From Megalopta genalis (lineage: Eukaryota > Arthropoda > Insecta > Hymenoptera > Halictidae): a DNA stretch of 64,000 nt. Both the position numbers and the translations under genes were made by a program. The notes below the pieces were generated by a model that worked only from the letters and a program-made list of their open reading frames with translations, was not told the DNA's origin and made no database searches. This document shows, piece by piece, positions 1 to 13,164 of the stretch; within the stretch, counting starts at the first letter, position 1; every line of letters begins with the position of its first letter. The stretch is from assembly GCF_051020955.1 (NCBI RefSeq), contig NC_135013.1, positions 29,963,302-30,027,301 on the forward strand, read 5' to 3'.

Positions 1-1372
1 GTGTATATATGTATATGGTTTTATTACTGTTACCATTAATATGTACTGTTACGTCTACTTGCGGTATTATGGTAGATCGCGGACAAGGATTATTCGAATG
101 CTGACCCAGAAATGAAACTTTACGTTCGATTGTGACGAAACGAAATTACATCGCATCGTAGACCGGATAAGGATCTAGGCAAATGAGAAGTACGGGTCGT
201 TAATAATATCAACACTTCTATTTCATAGGTCTTGGTGCATGCTATAAATTGATAAAAATTTATAATCTAGTTAGCAAATTGGTAGCAGCAGCTTTAGAAC
301 GGTACGTCTCGCATGAAACACTGAAACGATGGGATCTCATGACGAAAGCAAATTTGTCGCAAGCGCATTGGAAAAACACGGACGATAGGATAAGAACACG
401 AAAAATGGGCGATACATGAGCAACGATGTGTATAATTCATAGCGGATTATCAGCAATTTCAAGATTAATGGTCGAGATAGAATTCATCGGAGTCCTTGAT
501 CGAGTGTTTTTCCAATGCATAGCGAATCAATCGTCGTACGAATGTATTTAGAGGCATTGAAATTAAATACGTATTATTATCTAATCGGATTAAACTATCG
601 TGCATTCGGTGTCACGGTCGTCGGCTAACAGCCGCTTAGCATCCGCAACCGTAATCAATGATGTCACTGCTGAAATATCGTCGAAAGAATCATCGAGTTC
701 GCAAACGATAGAAACGCTCCCGTCGCGAATACCGCAGGTAGACGTTCTTGACGATATTTGTTTTCTCTTTTTTCTTCTTTTTTTTGTTCTTTTCATCCCT
801 GTCCAGTAATCTGTTCATCGATGCAAGGTTTATACGAATTCATTTCTTCGAACGGACTATTATTAACGCGGTTTTATCGGTGCATAAGAACTCGCTGTTT
901 CCGAGCCCATAAAAGTCGCATTGAAAAGTTCACTCCATCGTGGTGCATTATTGCTCGCATCGGTTATTATTATCCGAACAGTTCAATGGGATTGTCCGAA
1001 ACGTTTCTTTCTGGAACCCGGCTGTTTTAGTGCTCCATTTATGTCACCGTAAAAACAATTGATCGGCGGTGCTTGTACGTAATCTTCCGTACCGAGACGG
1101 CAATAAAGTTCGAGCTTTCTGTGAACCGTAGAACGCTTTTCATTCGCCACGGTGAATTTTATCGTTCTCGTTAGCGCATACGCGGCTTCGATGAACTATT
1201 TCATAAAACTGTACCTGGGATTGTCGCAGACGTTAATCGATCCTCTTGCTTTATGCGGATCGTAGGAAAATTCGTACAAATTTATTTCGGGATAAATCAA
1301 TTTTCGGGTTCGTACTATTCGATATTTGTTTCAACGTTTTTCTAGTTTTATTAGAACGTATTAAGACATTTA
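1..1372. other. Unique non-coding stretch
   Basis: Mixed-composition DNA with only short open frames (90 codons at most) in overlapping frames on both strands. I see no domain, splice pattern, RNA gene or repeat. A pyrimidine-rich run lies near 765-790. Confidence 0.5.
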
Positions 1373-1920
1373 TTTTAGATTGTTAGATTAGATTATTAGA
1401 TTATTTAGATTATTTAGATTATTTAGATTATTTAGATTATTTACATTATTTACATATTATTTAGATTATTTAGATATTACTTAGATTATTTAGATTATTT
1501 AGATTATTTAGATATTATTTAGATATTATTTAGATTATTTAGATTATTTAGATTATTTAGATTATTTAGATTATTTAGATTATTTTGATTATTTTGATTA
1601 TACATTTCTAGATATTTAGATTATTAGATTTAGATTATATTTAGATTATTATATTTAGATTATTATATTTAGACTATTAGATTTAGATTATATTTAGATT
1701 ATTATATTTAGATTATTATATTTAGACTATTAGATTTAGATTATATTTAGATTATTATATTTAGATTATATTTAGATTATTAGATTTAGATTATGTTTAG
1801 ATTATTAGATTTAGATTACTAGATTTAGATTATATTTAGATTATTAGATTTAGGATATATTTAGATTATTAGATTTAGATTATACTTAGATTATTAGATT
1901 TAGATTACATTTACATTATT
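1373..1920. repeat. ATTTAGATT minisatellite
   Basis: A 550-bp array of short units built on TTAGATTATT. The first half is mainly a 9-bp unit (ATTATTTAG); the second half is a longer unit of about 35-50 bp combining TTAGATTATT, AGATTTAGATTATATT and variants such as TTAGACTATT. The repeated variants show that the compound unit itself was amplified. There is no coding potential. Confidence 0.95.
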
Positions 1921-2825
1921 AGCTTTTCTCCTACGACAAAGTCTTCATAATCCCCGCGAATTCAGAACAAAAATTGTATTATTCCAAAATAAATGTAAAA
2001 TCATTACGTTTAGATTAAGAAACGAAACGCTCGCACAGTACGATCTATAAACGTAATGAACGTCGCGATCGAATCAATCGAGAAGAATATAATCGGACGT
2101 ATCCGACAATGGCATGCAAAATAAAAAATAAAAAACATATCTACGAGAACGATAGCGAGCGGGTCACGCGATGCCTCCGGCGGAACAAAATCAATCGGCG
2201 ACGAGCACGCTTTTTCCGCTGGGATCGATCGATCGGCGATCGAGCTGTCGTCGCGTCGCGACGATGCGATACGGTTCGCGTCGTCCGTCTCGTTCCTCGC
2301 CGACGGCGTTTCCTCTCGTGTGGAAACGCTCCAATAATGTCGGCGGCGGGCCTTGACATTGCTCTCCGCGCGGCAGACAATGTCCTCCGCTGTCGTTTCC
2401 CTCGATCCCACGGCAAGAAGAGGAAACAACGCGAGTGAGACGACATCCGGTCCCGGTCCCGGGCCCGGTCTTCTCCTGTGTCGTTCAACTCGCCCGGGTT
2501 ATCTCACAGGAAGGCAACCGGCCGGCCGTTGCTTCGTAACCGACGCTCTCGCGGTTAATTGACAACTTTGTTTTACCAACGAGGAAAAAGCAAAATGGTC
2601 TTCTTGTCGACGCGAACAGTCCCGACAAAATGGACAAAATTAAAAGAAAAAAATCACACTGCTTCGTATCTGTTCGAAACTATGTGCACGATGTATTAAA
2701 ATGTTTAAATATGAATATTTACCGACAGAATGTTCGACAAATTGAGCAGCGGATTTATTTCAAGACAGTTCAAGAGAGATAATAGGAAGATCAAATAGCA
2801 TTTCAGTTTGCACCGCGGGTTATGA
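1921..2825. other. Unique stretch with CpG-rich core
   Basis: AT-rich flanks surround a CpG-rich core at about 2160-2560. Open frames of 110-139 codons overlap on both strands of the core, as expected when CpG-rich DNA has few stop codons. The translations are Arg/Ser-rich and match no family I know. No gene is called. Confidence 0.4.
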
Positions 2826-3176
2826 CTTAACTCTGATCTAACTCTGAGCTAAACTTGATCTAAATTTGATCTAATCCTGAGCTAAACTTGATCTAAACTT
2901 GATCTAACCCTGAGCTAAACTTGGTCTAAACTTGATCTAGCCCTGATCTAACCCTGATCTAACTCTGAGCTAAACTTGATCTAAACTTGATCTAACCCTG
3001 AGCTATAAACCTGAGCTAAACTTGATCTAACCCTGAGCTAAACTTGATCTAAACTTGATCTAGCCCTGAGCTAAACCTGAGCTAACTCTGAGCTAAACTT
3101 GATCTAAACTTGAGCTAAACTTGATCTAACCCTGATCTAAACCTGAGCTAAACCTGAGCTAATCCTGAGCTAATCG
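2826..3176. repeat. GATCTAAAC/GAGCTAACC minisatellite
   Basis: A 350-bp array of an 11-12 bp unit alternating between AACTTGATCTA and AACCCTGAGCTA. The two unit types are interspersed irregularly and in places form a repeated block such as TGAGCTAAACTTGATCTAA. Array edges are sharp. Confidence 0.95.
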
Positions 3177-6060
3177 TAACCGAGAAGCGTCTAAAAGTGT
3201 TTCAAATTTAAAAAAGTGGAGATCGATGAATTTTTAACCTGAGAGCGAAAAACTATTATGCACTTCGTGCTACATTTCGTGACGCACTGCGCTGTGCATT
3301 GTTTACGCAGCTGCGTTCCACGTTCGCATGCATCAAAGCTAGGCCCGAAACATGACTCGGGCTCCCGGCATCTCGGGAATCCCCGCATTCTTACGACATG
3401 AGATACTTTCGGGTATCCGAACCGCGAGTGTCATATAGCCGAAGGTATTCGGATTCTGAACACCCTTAAGAATGCGTGGATGCGATCGTTTCAAAGGGAC
3501 ATTCCCTCGTGTATTTTTATCCATTTACAAATTGTCCATTCGTAGGGATGCAATTGCTCCTAGAAGAAAATATAGAAATAAAATCCAGACTTTGCGAAAC
3601 TCTGTATTTTTCTGTTGGAGAATTTGTAATTGTTTATTTGCTAATAATACAATACAAATATAATGCAGTGATTTAAAAAGCATCTAGCAGATATAAAATG
3701 TATAATGCGATACAAAATGTACTTTATGTGAAGAAGAGTAACTGTATGTGAAGTCGCGGAGATACTGTCTGACTGATCGTCTTCTAGGCTGATGAACGTC
3801 TCTGTAGTTCTCTGGGAAGTGTCTCGCACTGGAACGTGCGGTCCTTTTATACTATTTCTTTAGGTAAATTCCAGGTAAATGAGAGTCCTAATGTATACGC
3901 CTTTCCCCGAGAAGCTCGGGCTTGTACCTGCATTTATGAAGCTCGGGCTTGTACCTTTATTTATTGCCCCTATGTAGACATGTGTGTGTGTGCGTGTATG
4001 TGCGTGAGTATCCTTGTATATACCAACATTTTCAATTAAGGAATTCAACTGAGAAATTAAATTCTGAAGAACTCCATTTACTCAAGTATTATATTGAGGG
4101 ATCTAAATGGATTACGACTCGTGCACATGACAGTAATGAATAGGTCGAATTTAGAACAGTAAATTGATCGAGATAGTTTGAAAGTGAGCCCAGCCAGCAA
4201 AAGCCGAACTCGTCAAAATGATTGAAGGGAGAAAAAGGTTTCTATTCGGCTCCTGCTTTCCCACACTATTCATAGTTCCCGCATTGAAATAGTTTCTGCA
4301 ACCGAATTGAACGCAGCTTCACCAGCGACTCGTTCCAAGTACCTAAACTTGAAACGGTGCAGCGATTGTACTAAATTTTCCATTTTCATACGCCACGAAT
4401 GCGTGAAGTTCCGCAAATTCCGCGCGACTCAGCCCAGTACAAACAGATTTAATTCCGCGCGATTTTAACAACAATAATATCGGAAGATATTAGATAGGGC
4501 TTCCTCTGAATTCCAGCAGTTGGAATCGTTCCTGATCCCTTTCGCTAATTAAAAGTTCCCACAAATACGCTGCCCAGAGACCCGCTCGAAGATCTTGCAA
4601 CCATGCACAATGTAGACCACCGCAGAAAAACGTCCGATTGCATTAAGAAAACAGTCCGACCGGGGCTCTGAGCACTAAACAAGAAGCTTTTATTCCCTCG
4701 AAGTTAATCCACGCGCTTAAAAAGAAACCGCGAGCTAACGATTCGAAACAATTGACCCCTGCCCGTGGATCCGTAACCGACCTCTCCGAAGCACAAGCTC
4801 GCCTGAGACACCCCACTCGGAACGCTAGCGGTTGCAGCAATTACGGAACAACGTGAAATTGTATTACATTTCGTTAAAACCGGTACTTTATTGGTTTTCA
4901 ACCGTTCGAGCGCCGTGAAAATCCGCTAACGACGATCCTCGGAGCAGCAAAGATCTCGAGATTTCAGCAAGAAAGTGGCGACCTTAAAAATCCTGGCTCG
5001 CTTTCCCGATCGTCGAACGGTCCCACGATCGTCGGGCCCGTGATAAAATCCTTCTCCCGTTGTAAATAAATTCCCGAAACAGACTGGAATCGCAGACGGA
5101 CCGGTTGGCGGCGATGTCGCGGGGACACCTGCGACGTTCCCTTGAAAGCCGGGTAGCCTGGCCGGCCGCGGCCAGGCCAGGGATTAAACACGGAGATGAT
5201 AATCACCTCGGACACAATATTAAAAGCGTCCTCCGTGCCACCGGCCGCGTCACACTCTCCGGGTACATCGATTTTAATAAACACCGGGCAATTACCGGGC
5301 TTCTCTCCGGAGCCTCGCGACGCCGCGCCGTAAATTGCTCTCATCGAGAAAAGCACCCCCTTATCTTCCACGATCTACGGGTGTCCGCGGTTAATTGAAC
5401 TCCTCGGCATCCGAAACGTTGCGCCACGGGGAAAACACGCAGATGACGTCGCCAGGGGCGGCGAGGCGAGGGCTCGGGTTCCATTGACGTCACTGGGTTC
5501 GTCGAAAACGGAAATACATCGAGTGACATCACCAACCGGTCAGAGGCTGCCAGGTCGGGCTCCGGCGATCCTGCCCGATGATGTTGTGTTGTGGCGTACC
5601 GGGTCGATTGCGATCTCCGGCATTTCTTTTCTGCTTCCCGCGCCGCGTCTTCGTTTCTCCTCCACGCTCGACGGATCGCCGCGGGCTCGATGATTAAACA
5701 GCCAGAAGGATCCTTCTGATCGCTTGTTAACGGTCAGGGCCGATGAGCCTCGTGTATCTCGGTGAATTGATATCGAAAGTGAGCCGAAGGTGATCGACGG
5801 GGATCTTACTCGTTGGCAGTTAGGTGTTCGATTGTTTTCTGTTTAAATGTTGTACAATTTGATGGGCGCGTTAACAATTGACCCTTTTTCGGCGGCTTTG
5901 GAGCGGACGGGGGTGATTTATAGTAATTTCTACCTAATTCGCGCTTAGATTGTTCGTAAAAATGACTGAATGGATTTTAGAAGAGGAGATACGATTATAT
6001 ATAGTATAATATATAGTATAATATGTATTTGTTATATTATAGTATAATAGTATATAATAT
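3177..6060. other. Unique intergenic or intronic stretch
   Basis: No supported gene. Small features: a direct duplication of GAAGCTCGGGCTTGTACCT at about 3910-3958, a TG-rich tract at 3979-4010, and a CpG-rich block at 4960-5700 whose open frames (up to 135 codons) overlap on both strands without a recognisable domain. An AT dinucleotide-rich tract precedes the element at 6069. Confidence 0.45.
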
Positions 6061-6068
6061 GTAATATA

Positions 6069-6418
6069 CAGGGTCGCAATCCGAAAGTGGCGGGTTCCTC
6101 GGGTCATTTGAAGCAACTTTTTCCTTTACAAAAATTTTCTCCGAGGCACCGTTAACGAGTTATTAACGAAAAACAGTGACCAATGAGAGGCGAGCTCAGC
6201 TGGCGTGAGGCGACCGAGCCAATGAGCGGAACCGGGCTTCGTGCGCTGGTTGGCTGGGCCGCCTCGCATCAGCCGTACTCGATTCTTATTGGTCAGTGTT
6301 TTTCGTTAATAACTCGTTAACGATGCCTCGGAGAAAATTTTTGTAAAGGAAGAAGCTGCTTCAAATGATCCGAGGAACCTGCCATTTCCGGATTGCGAGA
6401 CATTTTTGGGACACCCTG
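6069..6418. mobile_element. Family A foldback MITE, copy 1
   Basis: A 350-bp element whose two halves are inverted repeats of each other, flanked by TA (6067-6068 and 6419-6420). The right end reads inward as ACAGGGTGTCCCAAAAATG; the left end has lost part of this and reads CAGGGTCGCAATCC. Each arm contains TTCCTCGG-TCATTTGAAGCA and GAGTTATTAACGAAAAACA, and the centre contains GACCAATGAGAGGCGAGC. It has no coding capacity. The TA flanks fit the Tc1/mariner superfamily, but the family is not assigned. Related copies lie at 22459, 24233 and 51312-51783. Confidence 0.88.
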
Positions 6419-6479
6419 TATATAATATATAATAATATATAATATAGTTTAGTATAATATATATTTATTATTTATAGTT

Positions 6480-6582
6480 ACCGATACAACTATAAAAACG
6501 AGACGCAAGGCTCGAATCTCCTCTTCCCAAATCGTCCACTTTCGTGCGCAATCTGAGCGCGAATTAGGGAGAAATTACTGTA
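6480..6582. mobile_element. Family B foldback MITE, half copy
   Basis: Only one arm is present: ACTATAAAAACGAGACGCAAG, then CTCCTCTTCCCAAATCGTCC and GCGAATTAGGGAGAAATTACTGTA at the edge. It matches the right half of the full element at 25588-25791. The left arm is missing, which suggests truncation. Confidence 0.85.
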
Positions 6583-9377
6583 CTTGTTCACAGATTCTTT
6601 CGTCAATTTGTTTCAAACGTAATTTAAAGGCACTTCTAGAATCCGAATGTACATTCGTGGAATCTTCTGACGATATGTTTTGTATATATTTTTGAAGGAA
6701 CTTCGTCGAAACAGATCTCTTTGACGGCGATGCTTAGAATCATTTTCTTATTCGCTGATTTTATTTTCATTTTTTGAAGTACATTTTAAAATGTATTGCT
6801 TCAGGATACAGCGGTCTTTACATTGTTTCTAATGGAACCGTGCACTGAAATGATTCCGATGTTCTACGCGAAATTAGACTGGCCGCCTAAGTGCTTACAG
6901 CCAGGTTTATTAAATTCGAAGAATCGATTTCCTTTCGCATTAGTCGACAGTAGCAGACGCAGCGTAGAAGCGCTTTTCTGCAGAATCGGTAAATAAGTTG
7001 ATTGATTATCATGTAAATTATTCTGGTTCTCGGTAAGTATAACCTGTGAAAATGAAAATTTGCATAAAGATCTCCAGTCTATTAATAACGGAGTAGTTTT
7101 GTACCGGTTTCAGATACTTGCTCCGATGAATCTTTTCAATGTCCCCCGTGTTCCACGTTTATACATACAATATTCATAACACCTTCGTATAGCCTCGACA
7201 TTATAAACAAGATTAATCATTTTTCAAACAGCCGCGTACAAACTGCTGATTTATAATTGCCTGGAAGAACAGTGTTCAGGTTGTTGCAAGTAATCTCGTA
7301 CAATTGAAAGATCGAACGCTTAATATTAATATTAATATAAATTGATGTTAATATTAATATTAAGTAATTCATATTCTTATCATTCGCTCTCGTCGCAATG
7401 ATACATTTCGTCTCTTAGATTCCTTCGGTTTACAGATATTGCTACAGTTTCTCGCTTTATCAGATTTTTTTCCTATTTTTTATTCACATTCCTTTTCTAT
7501 TTCGAGTTTCGCTGAAATTTCACCTCCTCAAAAATGATTCCTCCAAATCGCCTCTCGCGATCTTATCCCGTCTCCATTCCATTTAATGCATAATTTCCAA
7601 GAAATGCCGCAAACTTCAGCACAACTGCACAGAAGCTTTCGCAACATCCGAAGCATCTAAATCGGTAACTCGTCAGCCATGGAGAAAAGGTCAAACGAGA
7701 GTAGCTTTCAAGCTAGAATCGGACACGCTCGATCGAATAGCACCGTGCCGGAACGGTGATCGAATTTCTGACGCTCTAATTTCCCATCGCGCAACACACA
7801 AAGACCGCGATATCGGCGGATATCGTTGTGACGCGATGGGTGCAAAAACCATCCGTCGGCCGCTCGTCGACAAATTGATCGACGTATCCGTTCCAATCGG
7901 CGACACTCTCGCCGGCTGTCTAAGCGATTCGAGCAATGCGAGCTGCACCGGCAAATTGCTTTGTAGCCGTAAGTGACTCGTCTCGTCGCCCTCGTGGTGT
8001 CGTCCGATCGGACGGTTCTCTTTCGCCGGGCGTGTTTTCCGTTTTCGCGGCGATGATGGATGGGTCGGCCGTGACCAATCGGATCGGAATTACATCCACG
8101 ATTTTCGCAGCCGTCGACTGTTGACCACCGGCCGGCAATTAGCGGCCGGTCGACGCAATCCGACGGAAGAAAAACCTCTACCGGATTTCATTTCAATTTG
8201 CGGCTGTTCCATGAACTCTGTCGCGCCTAGGCGACGCGGCCACGTGCGAGAAAGAATCGTCCGCCGACGAAACACGGGTGTCGTAATTGCTCGTTATTCG
8301 CGGCCGATCAGCCGATTCCCCGGACACGCGGTTCCAGGGAAAATGTAATTTACGACCGGAGCTGCGGAAGCGGCGGAACTTTATCTGATAAAGCGGCTAC
8401 ATTGTCGCCGATTTCTTCGCCGCGAATGGAACTGTCGACGCCGCCTAATCATTGCAACCGCGAATATTGATTGCGTCGATTTGCCGCGGTTGCGAGGACG
8501 GAGAATGACATTGAACGACCTTGTTGTTGGGTGTGCTTCGATTCATTCGTTTATCGGCGAAAATGCAGCTTATTCGAATGTTGGAACGAGTTGAGAGCGC
8601 TTAGAGATTCTGTATAATGGATTTGTAACAGTTTCGGTAATGAATGAATTTTTAGATCATTATTTTATGTTATAACGGCTCGTTAGCAGTATTAGGAAAG
8701 CAGTAGCGCATAAATTTGTTATTTGTTCTTATACTAATTTGCGAAATTAAAAAATTACTAGAACGGTAACTCGCGTAATTTTCGAACCAGCAAGACTTTT
8801 CGTTGGAAGTACGATGAAACTATGAAAAAATCATTGCAGATCAATCTTTAAGACGTTATTGCAAAGAGGAGACCTCGCTCTATAAGCTCCCGTTGAAACG
8901 AACGTGGGAGCAATTTTTTGAACCACGTAGAAATTATTCGTAAAAATGTTTAAAAAGGAAAAAGAATTTCACTTTCTCTCTCCATTTTCTAATAAAGAAG
9001 GAACTTCGGCAAAGTTGAGTCGAATTATGTGACAGAACAGCGAAATCCTCTAAATTTGTCGCAAAATACAAATAAACAGGATCTCGGTAATTATATAAAT
9101 ACTGTAAAAATAATCGATTAACGTACTCGTAATAAATCATCTAACGAAACAGTAGTTTACGAGCTTAATAATTCAACGCGTCTTTCCCCAAAATACGCTT
9201 GGAATAACGCTTATTTCGACTCGCACAGAGGCGTTCGAAGATCTACGTTCACGAGAATCATTTATAAAGACCGGAACGTTTCATCGAACGAACACACGGC
9301 CGCGAATAATTTAATAAAGAAGCCCATTCTTGCCGACCGATGAGTCGGGATCAAGACGGATTTCGTTCGACCGCGGT

Positions 9378-9378
<1 letters not shown>
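6583..9378. other. Unique stretch with CpG-rich block
   Basis: AT-rich DNA to about 7650, then a CpG-rich block (7690-8530), then AT-rich DNA again. A short palindromic TAATATTAATATTAAT run is at 7320-7362. Open frames here do not exceed 87 codons and have no recognisable domain. No RNA gene seen. Confidence 0.45.
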
Positions 9379-9418
<40 letters not shown>

Positions 9419-9420
9419 CT
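9379..9420. repeat. (CT)n microsatellite
   Basis: About 20 CT dinucleotides followed by CTCTCCTCTCCCTC. The opposite-strand open frames reading RERERERE are artefacts of this repeat. Confidence 0.95.
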
Positions 9421-10002
9421 CTCCCTCGGGCTCGACTGTTCCTTTCTGGTTAGAGGGACTGTCTTTCTCCTGTCCATACCCGTTCCACCATTTTTTCAGT
9501 GCTCGGCCACCCTGCATATTGATGAGAGAGATTTTAGCGCGAGATCCTGGAGATGAAAGGCGGCATAAAAAATGCAATAAACTATAAGCTAATTTTCGGG
9601 ATCAAAGGGGCCCCGAGGTGGCCCCCGTGTCTTCTCCACCCCCTCGATTCCGGGATTTCCTTTTTGCTGAATTCGCGTAGAACGCCTAGCGCCGTCTAAG
9701 TGCTGTAAAAACGGCCGGCACCGCAGTTCCGGTTAAATCCGTCGTGTTAACACGCGGTATTCTCTGTCTTCCCAGCGACAAAACGATTTTCGACGAAACT
9801 GTCAAAACATTCGACAACATTTTATTGAATTGCTTTCCACACGTCTCGTTAGGATTAAGCAATTCCTTTCGTGTTAGAATTGAATTGTTTTAACTAGCCG
9901 TATTTTAAATTTATTGCTGCCGGTCGTTTGGTTTTTATAAATAAAAACTCTTGAATGCAGTAAAATATTTATTAGACAGCTTCTGTGCTAATGTATTAGC
10001 TA
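9421..10002. other. Unique stretch
   Basis: CpG-rich up to about 9780, then AT-rich. No coding or RNA feature that I can support. Confidence 0.4.
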
Positions 10003-10053
10003 ATGTATTAATGTATTAATGTATTAATGTATTAATGTATTAATGTATTAATT
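10003..10053. repeat. 8-bp TAATGTAT microsatellite
   Basis: Six successive copies of TTAATGTA (starting TAGCTAATGTATTAATGTA), ending at TTAATTCTC. Confidence 0.9.
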
Positions 10054-10324
10054 CTCTATTAATTAAAAAAATTTCTAAAAATTAATAAAAATGCACTGTA
10101 ATTTATTTTACGCTCGCAGTGATTAAAATTCGTTCATTGTTAATATAATGGTTTCCTCGAGGGAACGGAACATTTTTTTCTGTGCCTCGTGACGATTAAA
10201 AATCGATAACAGAAAAATTATTCGTAGCAGACAAAAGAGTATTATTTGAAGCTCGGAATAAAATTGTAGAATATAATTATAGAAAAATCGTATATAAATC
10301 TCACGAGAATAAGATACCCGTATT

Positions 10325-10572
10325 TGAGCCGTTTATTTTGAAAATGGCATAAGTCACTTGACCGTAATGAAAAGTGGTGATTTTTTAATGTTTATATAGG
10401 AAATTATTTATACTGAGAAAAATATCAGTATCCTGAGATAACAAATACAAGTAAATCTTCTCGAAAGTTAGCATCCATATTTTTAAACGTGTTAAAACGC
10501 AATATAAAAATATATTAAATACATCGATTTGAAAACAAAGTGACTTACGCCACTTTCAAAATAAACGGCTCA
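10325..10572. mobile_element. Family C inverted-repeat element
   Basis: About 248 bp bounded by inverted repeats of about 35 bp: the left end reads TGAGCCGTTTATTTTGAAAA, then TGGCATAAGTCACTT; the right end, read inward, gives TGAGCCGTTTATTTTGAAAG, then TGGCGTAAGTCACTT. The interior is AT-rich and non-coding. The same terminal motif recurs in inverted pairs at 38261-39007. Superfamily is unassigned because no clear target duplication is visible. Confidence 0.85.
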
Positions 10573-11084
10573 TTTATCGTAGAATCGACGCCATATTGGT
10601 CCGGCCGAATTTGTAATTTCGCAGAGACATGGAAACGAACGACACACGGCCGAGCCGACAGAAATCTGAAAGAGGAGAAAAAACGGTAAACGGCAGCACC
10701 GTTGAACGGGCCACGAAAGGGGTATCAAATTCTCAGAGTCTGATAATTACCTAATTACGCCCGTACATTCTCGGAACGCAGCGCAGTTGCCGCCTCTGTC
10801 TCTCGGCTTCTCACGAGCCGGGGGAAAAAAAAGGAGACAATGAGCCGCTTTTATACATGTGCCGGCGAGCCTAGGGAGGCCCGAATATCCGAGGCGATAT
10901 TAACGATCGCCCGGCGGATGGAATACGAATCAAAACTGATGAAATCGTTCCAGTCGCGGTCACGCGGCCCGTGAAATTAATTCGCGTTTAATTGTCCAAG
11001 GGGGGTGAGACCCACATGGAATAATTCAATGACACTCAGGCGGCGAATGTTGCGGCGATTCGACACGAAAATATTTCGATCTTG
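10573..11084. other. Unique CpG-rich stretch
   Basis: CpG-rich DNA between family C and the dimeric satellite, with several homeodomain-like TAATTA sites (for example near 10745-10760). No open frame of note. A regulatory role is possible but unsupported. Confidence 0.35.
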
Positions 11085-12446
11085 ATTCACTTATTTCAGA
11101 AACGATGTACGATAAAACATTTTATCAATAAAGTTACCGAATCTATCTTTCCTCTGAACATTTTTTATTAATTTTTGTGGAAACGAGTTTCCCTTGAAAA
11201 TGATTAATATTTTGGATTCGCGTGTCTCAGATCTGAAATGCAGCAGAATATTTTAACAATAATGTTACCGAATCCTCTTTTTATCGCTCTGGATATTTTT
11301 TTATAAATTTTACGGGAACAAGTTTCCCTTGATGAATTATTAACATCCGGATGCACATATTTCAGAACCGAAGTACGATAGAATATTTTATCAATGAAGT
11401 TATCGAATCTATCTTTTCTCTGAACATTTTTTATTAATTTTTGTGGAAACGAGTTTCCCTTGAAAATGATTAATATTTTGGATTCGCGTGTCTCAGATCT
11501 GAAATGCAGCAGAATATTTTAACAATAATGTTACCGAATCCTCTTTTTATCGCTCTGGATATTTTTTTATAAATTTTACGGGAACAAGTTTCCCTTGATG
11601 AATTATTAACATCCGGATGCACATATTTCAGAACCGAAGTACGATAGAATATTTTATCAATGAAGTTACCGAATCTATCTTTCCTCTGAATATTTTTTAT
11701 TAATTTTATGGAAACGAGTTTCCCTTGAAAATGATTAATATTTTTGATTCGAGTGTCTCAGATCTGAAATGCAGCAGAATATTTTAACGATAATGTTACC
11801 GAACTCTCTTTTTATCGCTCTGGATATTTTTTTATAAATTTTACGGGAACAAGTTTCCCTTGATGAATTATTAACATCCGGATGCACATATTTCAGAACC
11901 AAAGTACGATAGAATATTTTATCAATAAAGTTATCGAATCTATCTTTGCTCTGAACATTTTTTATTAATTTTTGTGGAAACGAGTTTCCCTTGAAAATGA
12001 TTAATATTTTTGATTCGCGTGTCTCAGATCCGAAATGCAGCAGAATATTTTAACGATAACGTTATCGAACTCTCTTTTTATCGCTCTGGATATATTTTTA
12101 TAAATTTTACGGGAACAAGTTTCCCTTGATGAATTATTAACATCCGGATGCACATATTTCAGAACCGAAGTACGATAGAATATTTTATGAATAAAGTTAC
12201 CGAATCTATCTTTCCTCTGAATATTTTTTATTAATTTTTGTGGAAACGAGTTTCCCTTGAAAATGATTAATATTTTTGATTCGAGTGTCTCAGATCCGAA
12301 ATGCAGCAGAATATTTTAACGATAATGTTACCGAACTCTCTTTTTATTGCCCTAAATATTTTCTTATAAATTTTACAAGATTTCCTTGATAAATTATTAA
12401 CATTCGAATACACGTGGAAATGTAGTAGAATAATTTATCAGCAATG
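11085..12446. repeat. Dimeric satellite, 2 x ~133 bp (266-bp period)
   Basis: About ten alternating monomers of two diverged types. Type A contains GGAAACGAGTTTCCCTTGAAA; type B contains GGGAACAAGTTTCCCTTGATG. Type A landmarks start at 11191, 11457, 11722, 11988 and 12254 (spacing 265-266), and a type B landmark at 11326 sits 135 bp after A and 131 bp before the next A. Both share GGAATATTTTA-like, GTTACCGAATC and TTTCCCTTGA blocks, so they descend from one monomer. Like types are much more alike than neighbours, which is the hallmark of higher-order amplification. The last partial monomer is more degenerate. Confidence 0.95.
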
Positions 12447-13164
12447 TAAGACAACGTTTTATTGTTTAGGTTTTCGATGTACCATTGCGGCGGATCTGTT
12501 GTGCGTTGTTTGCTTTATGGGGAATCAGAAGTCACGCGGCGTGTCCGAGTTTCGGGAACGATTAGAACACCAAAGTTTCGAGAACGATTAGAACGCCAGA
12601 ATTTTGTTGACTTCACGGAAACCAAACAATCGGCCACTGTCGATGGATCTCGAGAGGCGGCAGATGTTAAAGATTCAAAAGATTAAAGACGTAAAACATT
12701 TCGGCGAATGTTTGAAACCGGAGCGCTATAGAACAGCTATTAAAACCACGTGTTTTTTAATGGCGCATGCCGTGACGTCCTAATGGGATATTTAGTTTAG
12801 GGTGGCCCTTCCCGTGACGAGCGAATTTTTTCCACGGCGAACTGCCGGCAAACAATCGGTTTTTGCAACGGTGAAACGTTCTCGTAGACTTTTGTATTTG
12901 TCACGAATTCAGACGAATTCAGCGAAGATATATATATACAACAGAAAATATGAGGTTCAAATAATAATATTAATTAGTTATAACAATAAGGAAAATCGCA
13001 ATAAATTCTGTATAATTGTTAGTAAATAGAACAACGTGGAAGTCAAAAAACTTATCGATGTAACACAAAATTCTCAGAACTTATTTACGAAGAAATGCGT
13101 GAAGCAATTTTAACTACATCAAAAACGTAAAAAAATGTTCAAATATTGCTACGTAACGCTAGAT
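12447..13164. other. Unique stretch
   Basis: No gene supported. Contains a direct repeat at 12556-12600 (CGGGAACGATTAGAACACCA and GAGAACGATTAGAACGCCAG). Positions 13157-13164 are the left copy of the CGCTAGAT duplication of the next element. Confidence 0.4.

Noticed and set aside
6796..6996. 66-codon frame with protein-like composition after the family B half copy
   Set aside because: Too short, no recognised homologue, no splice signals that I trust; only the 40482-40673 frame seemed worth flagging.
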